17,178 nucleotides of DNA, taken from positions 47,728 to 64,905 of the forward strand of contig MGNQ01000051.1 of the NCBI GenBank assembly GCA_001796865.1, read 5' to 3'. Shown here piece after piece: positions 7,711 through 15,214 of the stretch. Made by a program: the position numbers and the translations under genes. The notes below the pieces were generated by a model, which was not told the origin of the DNA, ran no database searches, and saw only the letters and a list, made by a program, of their open reading frames with translations. Positions within the stretch are counted from its first letter, which is position 1. Each line of letters opens with the position of its first letter. The DNA is from Chloroflexi bacterium RBG_16_56_11. GTDB taxonomy: Bacteria; Chloroflexota; Dehalococcoidia; Dehalococcoidales; RBG-16-60-22.

Positions 7711-9195
7711 AACCTGGACTTGTTCATACCGGAGATAACCCTGGCGGCCTTCGCCGTCCTGGTAATCCTGCTCGACCTGTTCGTGCGGCAGAAATCGCTA
7801 CTGCGCTCGGTGAGCCTGGCCGGGCTGATTATCGCCGGTGGCGTCTCGGTGGCGATGTGGGGCGGCGACTATCTCCCCATCTTCAACAACATGCTGGCGG
7901 TGGACGAGTTTGCCCTATTCTTCAAGCTGCTTTTCGCTGGTATCGCTTTCCTGGTCATCCTGGCCTCCGCCGACTATGTGAACAAATTCGAGCGTTTCCA
8001 GGGTGAGTACTATGCCCTCATCCTGCTGGCCACACTGGGCATGATGCTCATGGCGGCCACCGCCGACTTAATCTCGCTGTACGTTTCCCTGGAGCTAACC
8101 AGCATTTCACTCTACGTGCTGGTCGGCTTCCTTAAAGATAAAAAATCGACCGAGGCCTCGTTGAAGTACCTGCTGCTGGGGGCCATCGCCTCCGCGGTGC
8201 TCCTCTATGGCATGGCGCTCGTCTTCGGCGTCACCGGCGAGACGCAGCTGGGAGCAATAGCTTCTTCAATCAGATCGATGGCTCCCGTGGCCGTCCTAGA
8301 TAGCCCGGCACTCATCATCGGCATCGTCCTGATGATTGCCGGCTTTGGCTTCAAGATTGCCGCCGTCCCCTTCCAGATGTGGGTCCCGGACGTCTATGAA
8401 GGCGCCCCGACGCCGGTCACAGCCTACCTTTCCGTGGGCAGCAAGGCGGCGGGCTTTGCTATTATCCTGCGTATCTTTTTCTCCGCCTTCGGCACACCCT
8501 TCTGGCTGAGCGAGAACTGGGGCATGATATTCGCCGGGCTGGCGGTCATCAGCATGGTCGTCGGTAACGTCACGGCCATCCCCCAGGCCAATATCAAACG
8601 GATGCTGGGGTATTCGAGCATCGCCCAGGCCGGCTACCTGATGGTAGGTCTGGCCGTAATGGGTGTCTCGATGCTGCCTTCTTCCGGCTCCGCGCTTGCG
8701 TTTTCACGGTTCCAAGGGCAAGCGGGGGTGATCTTCTTCCTGGCCAGCTACGCCCTGACCAACCTGGGAGCTTTCATCGCGGTGATAGCTATATCCAACA
8801 AACTTGACAGCGACCTGATTGCCGACTACTCCGGCATGGGCAAGCGGGCGCCGCTGCTGGCGCTGGGGCTGACGCTATGTCTTATCTCGCTCATCGGGAT
8901 GCCGCCGGCCGCCGGTTTCATGGCCAAGTTCTACCTCTTCAGCGCCGCCGTCCAGAACGACCTGCTCTGGCTGGTGATTATCGCCGTTATTAACAGCGTC
9001 ATCTCCGCCTACTACTATCTCCGCGTCGTCAAGGTGATGTGGTTTGGAGAGGCGGCCTCCGCGGAGAAAGTACCCTCGTCCGGTGCGCCCAGGTTCGCCC
9101 TGTTCGTCTGTTGCCTGGGTGTACTCCTGCTGGGTATCATCCCCGGCCTGCTGATGAGGCTGGCGGAGGTTGCGGGCAGGATGTTCGGGTTCTAG
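7708..9195 (+). CDS. nuoN: NADH-quinone oxidoreductase subunit N
   Basis: Antiporter-like pump subunit (ND2 type) of complex I and the last gene of the operon; 495 residues from the TTG at 7708, normal for the family. Seen: SLELTSISLYVLVGFL with the conserved glutamate near residue 129, GFGFKIAAVPFQMWVPDVYEGAP with the conserved lysine near residue 216, and IKRMLGYSSIAQAGYLMVGL. Around a dozen or more hydrophobic segments are evident. The stop is TAG at 9193-9195. No clear intrinsic terminator follows; the next promoter begins within about 60 bases. Confidence 0.95.
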   Translation: MNLDLFIPEITLAAFAVLVILLDLFVRQKSLLRSVSLAGLIIAGGVSVAMWGGDYLPIFNNMLAVDEFALFFKLLFAGIAFLVILASADYVNKFERFQGEYYALILLATLGMMLMAATADLISLYVSLELTSISLYVLVGFLKDKKSTEASLKYLLLGAIASAVLLYGMALVFGVTGETQLGAIASSIRSMAPVAVLDSPALIIGIVLMIAGFGFKIAAVPFQMWVPDVYEGAPTPVTAYLSVGSKAAGFAIILRIFFSAFGTPFWLSENWGMIFAGLAVISMVVGNVTAIPQANIKRMLGYSSIAQAGYLMVGLAVMGVSMLPSSGSALAFSRFQGQAGVIFFLASYALTNLGAFIAVIAISNKLDSDLIADYSGMGKRAPLLALGLTLCLISLIGMPPAAGFMAKFYLFSAAVQNDLLWLVIIAVINSVISAYYYLRVVKVMWFGEAASAEKVPSSGAPRFALFVCCLGVLLLGIIPGLLMRLAEVAGRMFGF

Positions 9196-9228
9196 GTTCC
9201 ACTGTAGTATTGTCTCAACTCTACACAG

Positions 9229-9257
9229 TTTAACCTCCTAAACCACAGTGTTATAAT
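9229..9257 (+). promoter_or_regulatory. Promoter with consensus -10, predicted to give a leaderless mRNA
   Basis: TATAAT at 9252-9257 is a perfect -10 box; a weak -35 (TTTAAC, 9229-9234) stands 17 bases upstream. Only six bases separate the -10 from the GTG at 9264, so transcription should start at or beside the start codon. CACAGT occurs twice as a direct repeat, at 9224-9229 and 9244-9249, exactly 20 bases apart and flanking the promoter core, which could be an operator. Confidence 0.55.
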
Positions 9258-9263
9258 GATAAC

Positions 9264-9497
9264 GTGGATTTCGAAATCCTGGATAAAATTCGATGGATTG
9301 AGACCATTGCCACGGCCCGGGGTATTCGTGAGTTAAAAAGACTCAACCGCATCTATGGAAAAGCAAACTGGAGAAAACGAAAAGGAATCGCTAAAATCAG
9401 GTTAACCGATGGGACAAGGAAAATCGCAGAACTTCACTGGTATGAAGGGCATGGCAAAGGGAAAAAGGAAATCAAGATTAAAAAGTATCTGGAGTAA
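9264..9497 (+). CDS. Small basic protein, first of a two-gene cassette (77 aa)
   Basis: A 77-residue, strongly basic protein starting at GTG 9264 with no Shine-Dalgarno sequence, in keeping with leaderless expression. It reads as an N-terminal helix (LDKIRWIETIATARGIREL), a basic block (KANWRKRKGIAKIRL), then beta-like segments ending in the motif AELHWYEGHGKGKKEIKIKKYL. I recall similar short proteins with HWYEAHG...KEFKIK endings in many bacteria, without known function. The layout recalls a compact RNA-binding or RelE-like toxin fold, but no catalytic set can be assigned. It is AT-richer than its neighbours and sits 4 bases before the next small gene, suggesting a transferred two-gene unit such as a toxin-antitoxin pair; that is inference only. 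Confidence 0.65.
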   Translation: MDFEILDKIRWIETIATARGIRELKRLNRIYGKANWRKRKGIAKIRLTDGTRKIAELHWYEGHGKGKKEIKIKKYLE

Positions 9498-9501
9498 GAC
9501 A

Positions 9502-9720
9502 ATGAAAAATAAGTTTCTTTTATGCGTTGAACACAGGGGCTATAAAGCCTCACTCGAATTGCGCAAGCTTTATGAAAATATACCTGATAAAGAAGCTGAA
9601 CGCCATGGGCAGTTGAGAATCATCGATGAATCGGGAGAAGACTATTTATATCCTGCCAATTATTTTGCGCCTGTCAGATTATTGACGGAAACAAGAAAAA
9701 GAATCCTTGAAAAAGTATAA
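9502..9720 (+). CDS. Small acidic-centred protein, second of the cassette (72 aa)
   Basis: A 72-residue protein from ATG 9502, preceded by GGAG that overlaps the end of the first gene. Features: LLCVEHRGYKASLELRKLYENIPD (residues 6-29) and the central LRIIDESGEDYLYPANYFAPV (38-58), typical of a recurring family of short proteins found beside partners like the upstream gene. No catalytic motif is visible. The predicted alternation of strand and helix and the acidic DESGED centre would suit a partner to the very basic first protein. AT-rich codon use (AAA, GAA, TTA, TAT) differs from the GC-rich nuo genes. An extended open frame from 9409 is only overlap with the first gene. Confidence 0.65.
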   Translation: MKNKFLLCVEHRGYKASLELRKLYENIPDKEAERHGQLRIIDESGEDYLYPANYFAPVRLLTETRKRILEKV

Positions 9721-9838
9721 TTTGTAATTTCTCTTTTCCTGGTACCGTCTCTCGACCTACAACTACAGTTCTGCGAGCGGCAGGGACTGAAAGAACGGGT
9801 TGAGAAGAGAAACCGCTATATAGCCAAAACCCGAGTCC

Positions 9839-10753
9839 CTACCGCCTTCCCGCCCCGGGTCTCTCGCTGCCGAAGGGCCGCACGTCCGTCAGGATAATGG
9901 GCCGGTCCACCCGCGTGATTACCAGCGGGCAATGCGCCAGGCCGCCGGGGACGACCACCGCCGTCGGCTCGGTGATGACGAACCTCTCCATTTCTTTTTT
10001 CTTGCCCAGGTAAATCTCCGCCTCGCCCCCGAATTGCCTCAAGTCGTTCAGGTCCGTCCCCAGGAAAAAGAGGATTTCCGGTTTCGGGTGGACGTGCGGG
10101 TTGTCCGGGTCCGGCCCGAAGCGATATGGCGCCTTCTTGATGCTCTCGCACATGATGAGGAAATCGAAGGCGGAGTCGCTGCCGCGGATAAAGGCAAGGT
10201 GCCCGCCGGAATCGTCCCGGTTCTTCGGCCCGTAGCTCCAGGCCCCTTTCCGCGTGAAGGCCAGGTTGATGAAGTTCTCCCGGTATTTCCCGAAAAATGG
10301 CGCCACCGGGGCGCTTTCCAGATTCTTTTTATCCAGCTGAAGGGCCGTCTCCGTACACTCCGGCGCGCAGGAGACCGTCATGAAGATGAACCGCTTGTTC
10401 ATGCGGGTAATCGTAGCGGGGAAATGGGGCATGCCCGCCGGCGCCCACACCGCTGTCGATGTGGTTATCATGTACTTCTCGCCTTCCTCGCCCAGGCACA
10501 GCTCCACCTCCGCCCCGAGTTCGCCCATGTCGGCCGGGTCGGCCCCCAGCCAGAGCATGACCTGGTTGAAATCATGCCGGTGCGGGCCGTAAGGCTCACC
10601 CCCCATGTTGCCTGCCGCCCGGTACGCCCCCAGCTGGATATGAGCGTCCATCCCCAGGCTCCGCCCGTTTAAAGTGGCCACCTGGCGGTAGTAGCCCGGC
10701 CCGTCTTTAAAGGTCAGTTTTTTCACGTATTTCTCGTATTTAGATACAGCCAT
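9839..10753 (-). CDS. Bicupin protein of unknown function (304 aa)
   Basis: A 304-residue soluble protein made of two similar cupin halves. The first half has PHRH at residues 57-60 and a late histidine in APAGMPHFPATITR (H110). The second has PHVHPKPE (H220, H222, E226) and PGGLAHCPLVITR (H274). HxH...E...H is the usual metal-binding set of cupins, and it is fullest in the second half, so at least that one probably binds a metal. The segments between (GADPADMGELGAEVELCLGEE and GTDLNDLRQFGGEAEIYLGKK) align with each other, showing internal duplication. The ATG has GGAGG 9 bases upstream and a strong promoter beyond that. Substrate and reaction cannot be told; a dioxygenase, isomerase or small-molecule sensor are all possible. 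Confidence 0.85.
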   Translation of the reverse strand: MAVSKYEKYVKKLTFKDGPGYYRQVATLNGRSLGMDAHIQLGAYRAAGNMGGEPYGPHRHDFNQVMLWLGADPADMGELGAEVELCLGEEGEKYMITTSTAVWAPAGMPHFPATITRMNKRFIFMTVSCAPECTETALQLDKKNLESAPVAPFFGKYRENFINLAFTRKGAWSYGPKNRDDSGGHLAFIRGSDSAFDFLIMCESIKKAPYRFGPDPDNPHVHPKPEILFFLGTDLNDLRQFGGEAEIYLGKKKEMERFVITEPTAVVVPGGLAHCPLVITRVDRPIILTDVRPFGSERPGAGRR

Positions 10754-10786
10754 CAGTGCTAACCTCCATGCTCCACAATTACAGGA

Positions 10787-10815
10787 ATAGTATCTAAAAA
10801 CCTCATCTTTGTCAA
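10787..10815 (-). promoter_or_regulatory. Sigma-70-type promoter of the bicupin gene
   Basis: Reading the minus strand, a perfect TTGACA (-35, bases 10815-10810) is followed after exactly 17 bases by TACTAT (-10, bases 10792-10787). Transcription would start near 10780, giving a short leader that holds the GGAGG at 10767-10763 before the ATG. It is the best promoter in the window. Confidence 0.75.
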
Positions 10816-10842
10816 CAGATTACCGACTTTTTCCTGACGTTA

Positions 10843-11436
10843 TCATTCTCGTTCCAGCAGGTGCGCTACAAGAATGCGGAAGGCGATGACCAGCAGGATA
10901 ACGCCGCCGACGACCTCGGCCCACCGTCCGGCCAGTCGACTAACCCACCTCCCCAGTACGAACCCGAGCGCCGTCACCATGAAAGCCACCAGGCCGATGG
11001 TCAGGCTCGCCAGGGCGATATCCACGTCCAGGAAAGCGAATGACAGCCCGACAGCCAGGGCGTCGATACTGGTAGCGACGGATAGCGTCAGCAGCATCAG
11101 TCCCCGTGTAATGTCCACCTGTTTTTCCGGTTTTCCTCGGTGACGTAAGGCCTCGCGGAACATCCGGCCGCTGACCACCGCCAGCAGCGCGAAGGCCACC
11201 CAGTGGTCATAATCGGCGATGTAGTCGACCACGGTCCTGCCTGCCAGCCAGCCCACCAGGGGCATGGCAGCCTGGAACGCCCCGAACGATAAAGAAACGC
11301 GTAACGTCGGCCACCAGAGGCGTCCGGCGGCCGAGACGCCCCCGCTCAGAGCTACCGCCAGACAGTCGGCGGCCAGGCCGATAGCGATGAGTAAAATCGA
11401 GAGAAAATCACCGCCAGACACGCCCCAGTATGACAT
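10843..11436 (-). CDS. mntP: MntP-type manganese efflux pump
   Basis: A 197-residue membrane protein with about six hydrophobic segments, the normal size for MntP, which exports manganese(II) from the cytoplasm. The two halves each carry the family's conserved aspartate: GLAADCLAVALSGG (D24) and SVATSIDALAVGLSFAF. The glycine/aspartate pattern and the C-terminal hydrophobic segment are also typical. The ATG at 11436 has no clear Shine-Dalgarno; the protein then has a few extra residues (MSYWGVSGG) before the usual start, so a GTG at codon 6 is an alternative. I see no manganese riboswitch (yybP-ykoY) signature upstream. It lies upstream of, and in the same direction as, the bicupin gene, but that gene has its own promoter. 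Confidence 0.9.
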   Translation of the reverse strand: MSYWGVSGGDFLSILLIAIGLAADCLAVALSGGVSAAGRLWWPTLRVSLSFGAFQAAMPLVGWLAGRTVVDYIADYDHWVAFALLAVVSGRMFREALRHRGKPEKQVDITRGLMLLTLSVATSIDALAVGLSFAFLDVDIALASLTIGLVAFMVTALGFVLGRWVSRLAGRWAEVVGGVILLVIAFRILVAHLLERE

Positions 11437-11471
11437 ATCCGGGATTCAATATAAAATCCGGCGCGCCCCGA

Positions 11472-11501
11472 TTGATATTGTAATTGTATTGGCATTATAG
11501 A
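11472..11501 (+). promoter_or_regulatory. Possible promoter for the CARDB-repeat gene
   Basis: TTGATA (11472-11477) and TATAGA (11496-11501) are 18 bases apart in the 301-base gap between the divergent mntP and CARDB genes. It would give a leader of about 230 bases. The rest of the gap shows nothing firm except a very short hydrophobic open frame on the minus strand. Confidence 0.35.
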
Positions 11502-11537
11502 TTCGAGCGCTCACCCGGCTATCACTGCGCCCGTACT

Positions 11538-11609
11538 TTATATCCCCCACCCTCCGGCTATCCTCGCTACCACGGCCGCCGCTAAAATCGTCATTAAAAT
11601 CCCCGCCAT
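11538..11609 (-). CDS. Possible 23-residue hydrophobic peptide
   Basis: A very short open frame, MAGILMTILAAAVVARIAGGWGI, preceded by AGGTGG close to the ATG. It could be one membrane helix. It lies in the gap upstream of mntP in the same direction. Frames this short arise by chance often, so I list it only as a candidate; nothing else supports translation. Confidence 0.18.
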   Translation of the reverse strand: MAGILMTILAAAVVARIAGGWGI

Positions 11610-11726
11610 ATCCCACCTGTAAAAAATCATGGTACTAAATCACCCGCGGATACCTGACTAAAGGACTATTGGGTGTTATCTCCCGCATCGGTAAAATGGG
11701 AAAGAGCCTTAAATTTCCGTTACCTG

Positions 11727-11740
11727 AAGGAGATATTTTG
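11727..11740 (+). promoter_or_regulatory. Ribosome-binding site and TTG start of the CARDB protein
   Basis: AAGGAG at 11727-11732 lies 5 bases before TTG 11738 (and 11 before a second TTG at 11744). It favours this start over the upstream TTG at 11669, whose Shine-Dalgarno-like AAGGA is too close. From 11738 the protein begins directly with a signal peptide. Confidence 0.65.
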
Positions 11741-14700
11741 CCTTTGAAGAGAGTACCGGCTAAGAGCTTATTAAGCGCCGTCTTGATTTTTTCAGTCATT
11801 ATCACCGGTATCGCCTGGGCGGGCCTGATAAATCCGCGGGCATCCGCGGCCACTTCCGGAATCGACCTGGTTGTGGAAAACATCTCGCTCTCGCCCGCCA
11901 ATCCGGTGATAGCCGACACCGTGTCCATAACCGTGACTATCAAGAACAGCGGCACGGAGCTGGCCCCTGACAGTTACGTCGTTTGTTACGTTGATGCCTC
12001 TATCCTGAGTACCCAGGCTGTGGCACCGCTGGCCGCCGGTACCATGACGACGAAAACATTCACCTGGCAGGCCCAGCCGGGACTACACACCGTCAAGGCC
12101 ACGGCCGATTCGAGCGAGTTGGTTCCGGAGACCGACGAGACCAATAACACCCGGACTTTCACCTTCACGACTCTTGCCCCGGACCTGTTCGTCGAGTCGC
12201 TCTCCTGGTCGCCGGTGAACCCGTCCCGGAACGACAAGGTTACTTTCAGCATCACGGTCAAGAACCAGGGTAATGCTAAGTCAGCCCAGACGAACGTCAA
12301 CTTCTTCATCGATGCAAGCTCGAAGGGCTACCAGAATATCGCGGCGCTCGACCCCGAGACCGCTGCTACCGTTACCTACGAATGGTACGCCCCGAGCGGC
12401 CAGCACGACCTCAGGACCGTCGTCGACGAGTCCAACATCGTCAAGGAAAGCGACGAAAACAATAACGAGTACTCGCTTGCTTTTTCCACCTACCCCCCCG
12501 ACCTTATCATCCAGTCGATTACCTGGTCACCGCAAAACCCGTCCAAGAACGACCAGGTCACCTTTACCATTACCGTCAAAAACCAGGGGAACGGCCGGTC
12601 GGACTCGTGTTTCCTGGGCTATTATTTCGATGAACAGTACCAGGCAGCCTTTCCGATCGCGTCACTAGCTGCCGGGGCAACGGCGCAGCTGACCGTCACA
12701 AAGACAATCACGGCAACATCGCATTCGCTGAGGGCCGTCATAGATTTATACAAGGAGGTCTTGGAGAGCGATAACGATAACAATGAGAGCAACGTCAGAA
12801 TCGAGACCTCGGCTCCGGACCTTGTCGCCAAAGACCTCACCTGGATTCCAAGCAATGCCGGGGTAGGCGATACGCTGACCTTTACCGCCACCATTAAGAA
12901 CGAAGGCATCGGAAGGGCGGAGGCTTCACACGTCGCGTATGTTATCGGCGGCAGCTTCTGGGGATATGCTGATATTGCCGCCCTGGCCGCCGGAGCCCAG
13001 GCAACCACGACCTTCCAGGTGCTGGCTCAATTCGGTGAAATTAATGTCATGTTTATCACCGATTCCGATAACAAGATACAGGAGACCAATGAGGCCAATA
13101 ACATCATCACCAAGAGTGTCCCCATTATTCTCCCGGACCTCAGCATATCCAGCATCAACTGGGCGCCGATAAACCCGGCCATCGGCGATACGGTTACCTT
13201 CACCGTGACCCTGGTAAACCTGAGCGGCGGCAAAGCGGAGAACTTTTACCTGGGTTACTTTATCGACGACACGCTGCTGATATCGGAGTCCATTTACTCT
13301 CTGGGTTCTCACGCTAACATTACGAAGACCTGCACCTGGACGGCTAAAAACGGCCGCCACACGTTCCGGGCGGTGGCCGATTCCACGACGCATATAACCG
13401 AGACTGATGAAAACAACAATGAAGACTCAATAGTCGTGGTCCCGTATATGCCCGACCTGGCCGTGGGGATAATTACCTGGTCGCCGGCGGATATGCCCGC
13501 CGGCAGCGAGGTCACCTTCTCCATCGAGATAAAGAACACGGGCAGTCTCAAGTCAGGCCCCTCGCGCGTTACCTATTACGTTGACGATACCATCGCTGGT
13601 TACCAGGACATCGAGGGACTGGCCGCCGGCGACAAGGCGATTAAAGCCTTCCCGTGGGTAACGTCCGCGGGCCCGCATTCCCTCGACGTGGTTACCGACT
13701 CTAACGACCAGATTATGGAAATAGATGAAGATAACAATTCCAAGCACGTCGACCTCCCCCCTCCCGACCTGGTAATCCAGAGTATCATGCGTTCTCCGGA
13801 AAACGTTTCGATAGGTGATAACGTGACCTTTACGGCCACCGTAAAAAATCAGGGTAAAAACAAGAGCCTCGGTACCCAGGTAGCTTTTTACCTTGACGAT
13901 GAGTATATCCTGTCGCAGGACCTTCCTGAGATAGTCGCTGGCGGCACCGCTGAGAGTTCTTTCGAGTGGTTCGCCGTATCGGGCAAGCACTCTATCCGCA
14001 TCGACTCCGATGTCGATAACCTGGTTACCGAAACCGATGAAACCAACAACGACATGCTGATCGACTTTTCCACCCTTACTCCCGACCTCGTCATGGAGGA
14101 TGTCGCCTGGTTCATGGAAAACCCTCTGGTCAATAACGACGTGACCATCATTATTACCGTCAGGAACGATGGCACCGATGTTTCGCCCGTTTCCCGGCTG
14201 AGGTATCGCATGGACAGCGGCCTGGAAAAGTACCTGGATACCGCGGCAATACCGCCGGGAGAGACGGCCAGCCTCGAGCTAACCGCCGCTGTCGAGGCCG
14301 GGCCCCATGTTCTCAACGTCCTCGCTGATGCCGATGACGACGTGACCGAGCTCGATGAACTAAACAACACCGGCTCTCTCTCCTTCGACACCATCATCCC
14401 GGACCTCATCGTGAAATCGATTACCATCCTGCCGGCCGACGCCTCTCCGGGAGAAAAAGTCACCGTCACCGTGAAAATCGAAAACCGCGGCCTGCGCAAG
14501 GCCCTCAAGACCAGGGTATCGCTGCTGGTCAACGACACTACCATCGACGACGTGGATATCGAGGCCATTGACATGGGGGCGGTGGTCCCGGCAACCTTCA
14601 CCTGGACCGCCGAAGCGGGCACGTTCGAGTTCGGTGCCGTCGCCGATATCGATGAGATGGTGCTTGAAAGCAACGAGGGCAACAACATCAAGACACGGTC

Positions 14701-14872
14701 GGTCACGGTAGCCAGGCCGGAGCCGACCCCGTCGGCAACCGTGAAAATCGCCCCGCTGTCTTCCGCGGACAAGGGCTTCCTCGATAGCTGGTGGTGGATA
14801 ATCCTGGTGGCCGGTGTGCTGCTCGGCGCCACGGCTTTCGTATCCGCCCTCAGGGCCATTAAAAAGGGCTAG
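11738..14872 (+). CDS. Secreted, membrane-anchored protein of nine CARDB-like repeats (1044 aa)
   Basis: A 1044-residue extracellular protein. The N terminus is a signal peptide: basic start (PLKRVPAKS), hydrophobic core around residues 10-30, and a likely cleavage after ASA at residue 37. It is followed by nine immunoglobulin-like CARDB units, each opening with PDL (unit 1 has IDL) and a S/TWSPxNP-like stretch, then GDxVTFTxTVKNxG, and closing with an ExDExNN motif. The units start near bases 11864, 12182, 12500, 12818, 13136, 13454, 13766, 14084 and 14402. The C terminus holds a proline/threonine-rich linker (PEPTPSATVK), then one membrane helix (WWWIILVAGVLLGATAFVSAL) and a short basic tail, so the protein projects from the cell surface. 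CARDB units are linked to adhesion and surface display in bacteria and archaea; no catalytic domain is visible. It stands alone with its own leader. Confidence 0.88.
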   Translation: MPLKRVPAKSLLSAVLIFSVIITGIAWAGLINPRASAATSGIDLVVENISLSPANPVIADTVSITVTIKNSGTELAPDSYVVCYVDASILSTQAVAPLAAGTMTTKTFTWQAQPGLHTVKATADSSELVPETDETNNTRTFTFTTLAPDLFVESLSWSPVNPSRNDKVTFSITVKNQGNAKSAQTNVNFFIDASSKGYQNIAALDPETAATVTYEWYAPSGQHDLRTVVDESNIVKESDENNNEYSLAFSTYPPDLIIQSITWSPQNPSKNDQVTFTITVKNQGNGRSDSCFLGYYFDEQYQAAFPIASLAAGATAQLTVTKTITATSHSLRAVIDLYKEVLESDNDNNESNVRIETSAPDLVAKDLTWIPSNAGVGDTLTFTATIKNEGIGRAEASHVAYVIGGSFWGYADIAALAAGAQATTTFQVLAQFGEINVMFITDSDNKIQETNEANNIITKSVPIILPDLSISSINWAPINPAIGDTVTFTVTLVNLSGGKAENFYLGYFIDDTLLISESIYSLGSHANITKTCTWTAKNGRHTFRAVADSTTHITETDENNNEDSIVVVPYMPDLAVGIITWSPADMPAGSEVTFSIEIKNTGSLKSGPSRVTYYVDDTIAGYQDIEGLAAGDKAIKAFPWVTSAGPHSLDVVTDSNDQIMEIDEDNNSKHVDLPPPDLVIQSIMRSPENVSIGDNVTFTATVKNQGKNKSLGTQVAFYLDDEYILSQDLPEIVAGGTAESSFEWFAVSGKHSIRIDSDVDNLVTETDETNNDMLIDFSTLTPDLVMEDVAWFMENPLVNNDVTIIITVRNDGTDVSPVSRLRYRMDSGLEKYLDTAAIPPGETASLELTAAVEAGPHVLNVLADADDDVTELDELNNTGSLSFDTIIPDLIVKSITILPADASPGEKVTVTVKIENRGLRKALKTRVSLLVNDTTIDDVDIEAIDMGAVVPATFTWTAEAGTFEFGAVADIDEMVLESNEGNNIKTRSVTVARPEPTPSATVKIAPLSSADKGFLDSWWWIILVAGVLLGATAFVSALRAIKKG

Positions 14873-14954
14873 GGCAGCCGGCTCTACCTCTTATTCGCTT
14901 CCGTTTGCCTTTGGTTGATATACCTGCTATGCGCCTGCGTGATAGGCTCATTGT

Positions 14955-15100
14955 CTTTAGATACGCATCGGCTTGTCTAAAGAGCGGGAGTGCGCAGCGA
15001 GAGGGGGCGCAGACCCCTCTCATTTCGGCTCCCCTCTCCAGCTAAATATATCTCTGTGGGCCTACCCGGCGTTTCTGGCTGGAGAGGGGCAGCGGTGAGG
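14955..15100 (+). repeat. Hairpin-rich intergenic repeat after the CARDB gene
   Basis: Three nested or adjacent stems: CTTTAGA (14955-14961) with TCTAAAG (14976-14982); GAGAGGGG (14999-15006) with CCCCTCTC (15014-15021); and a perfect 12-base stem, CCCCTCTCCAGC (15031-15042) with GCTGGAGAGGGG (15078-15089), followed by AGCGGTGAGGTTT. No protein-coding frame is convincing here. No T-run follows, so it is a structured repeat rather than a textbook terminator, though it may stop or process the CARDB transcript. The rest of the 342-base gap (14873-15214) holds only the promoter below. The strand is nominal. Confidence 0.6.
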
Positions 15101-15161
15101 TTTACCAATAACCACCAAGCACATACAAAGCCTGCTTCTTCCCCACCACAGCGAAATCCGG

Positions 15162-15167
15162 TATAAT
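15162..15167 (+). promoter_or_regulatory. -10 box for the YgbA-family/HD-domain gene pair
   Basis: A perfect TATAAT stands about 47 bases before the ATG at 15215. The region 17 bases upstream (TTCCCC) is a poor -35, so the promoter may need an activator or be weak. Confidence 0.4.
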
Positions 15168-15214
15168 TAAACTAGCCGAGACAGCTGGATTTCCGGCGGC
15201 AGGTCAGGGAAATA

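Noticed and set aside
7526..7711. A 61-codon frame starting in the nuoM stop (TAATG) and running to nuoN
   Set aside because: It reads straight through the repeat element and gives the SSTGQALSLSKG-type sequence that such repeats produce in many genomes; no independent support as a gene.
9721..9838. Intrinsic terminator between the small cassette and the bicupin gene
   Set aside because: No stable GC stem followed by a T-run is visible.
9932..10672. 246-codon plus-strand frame opposite the bicupin gene
   Set aside because: It is the GC-rich antisense shadow of the bicupin gene, with no ribosome-binding site or domain pattern.
10843..11436. Manganese riboswitch expected upstream of mntP
   Set aside because: No yybP-ykoY-like conserved core could be seen on the minus strand upstream of the start.
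11669..11737. Longer N terminus of the CARDB protein from TTG 11669
   Set aside because: It would place 23 residues ahead of the signal peptide, and its ribosome-binding site is too close; the AAGGAG before 11738 is better.
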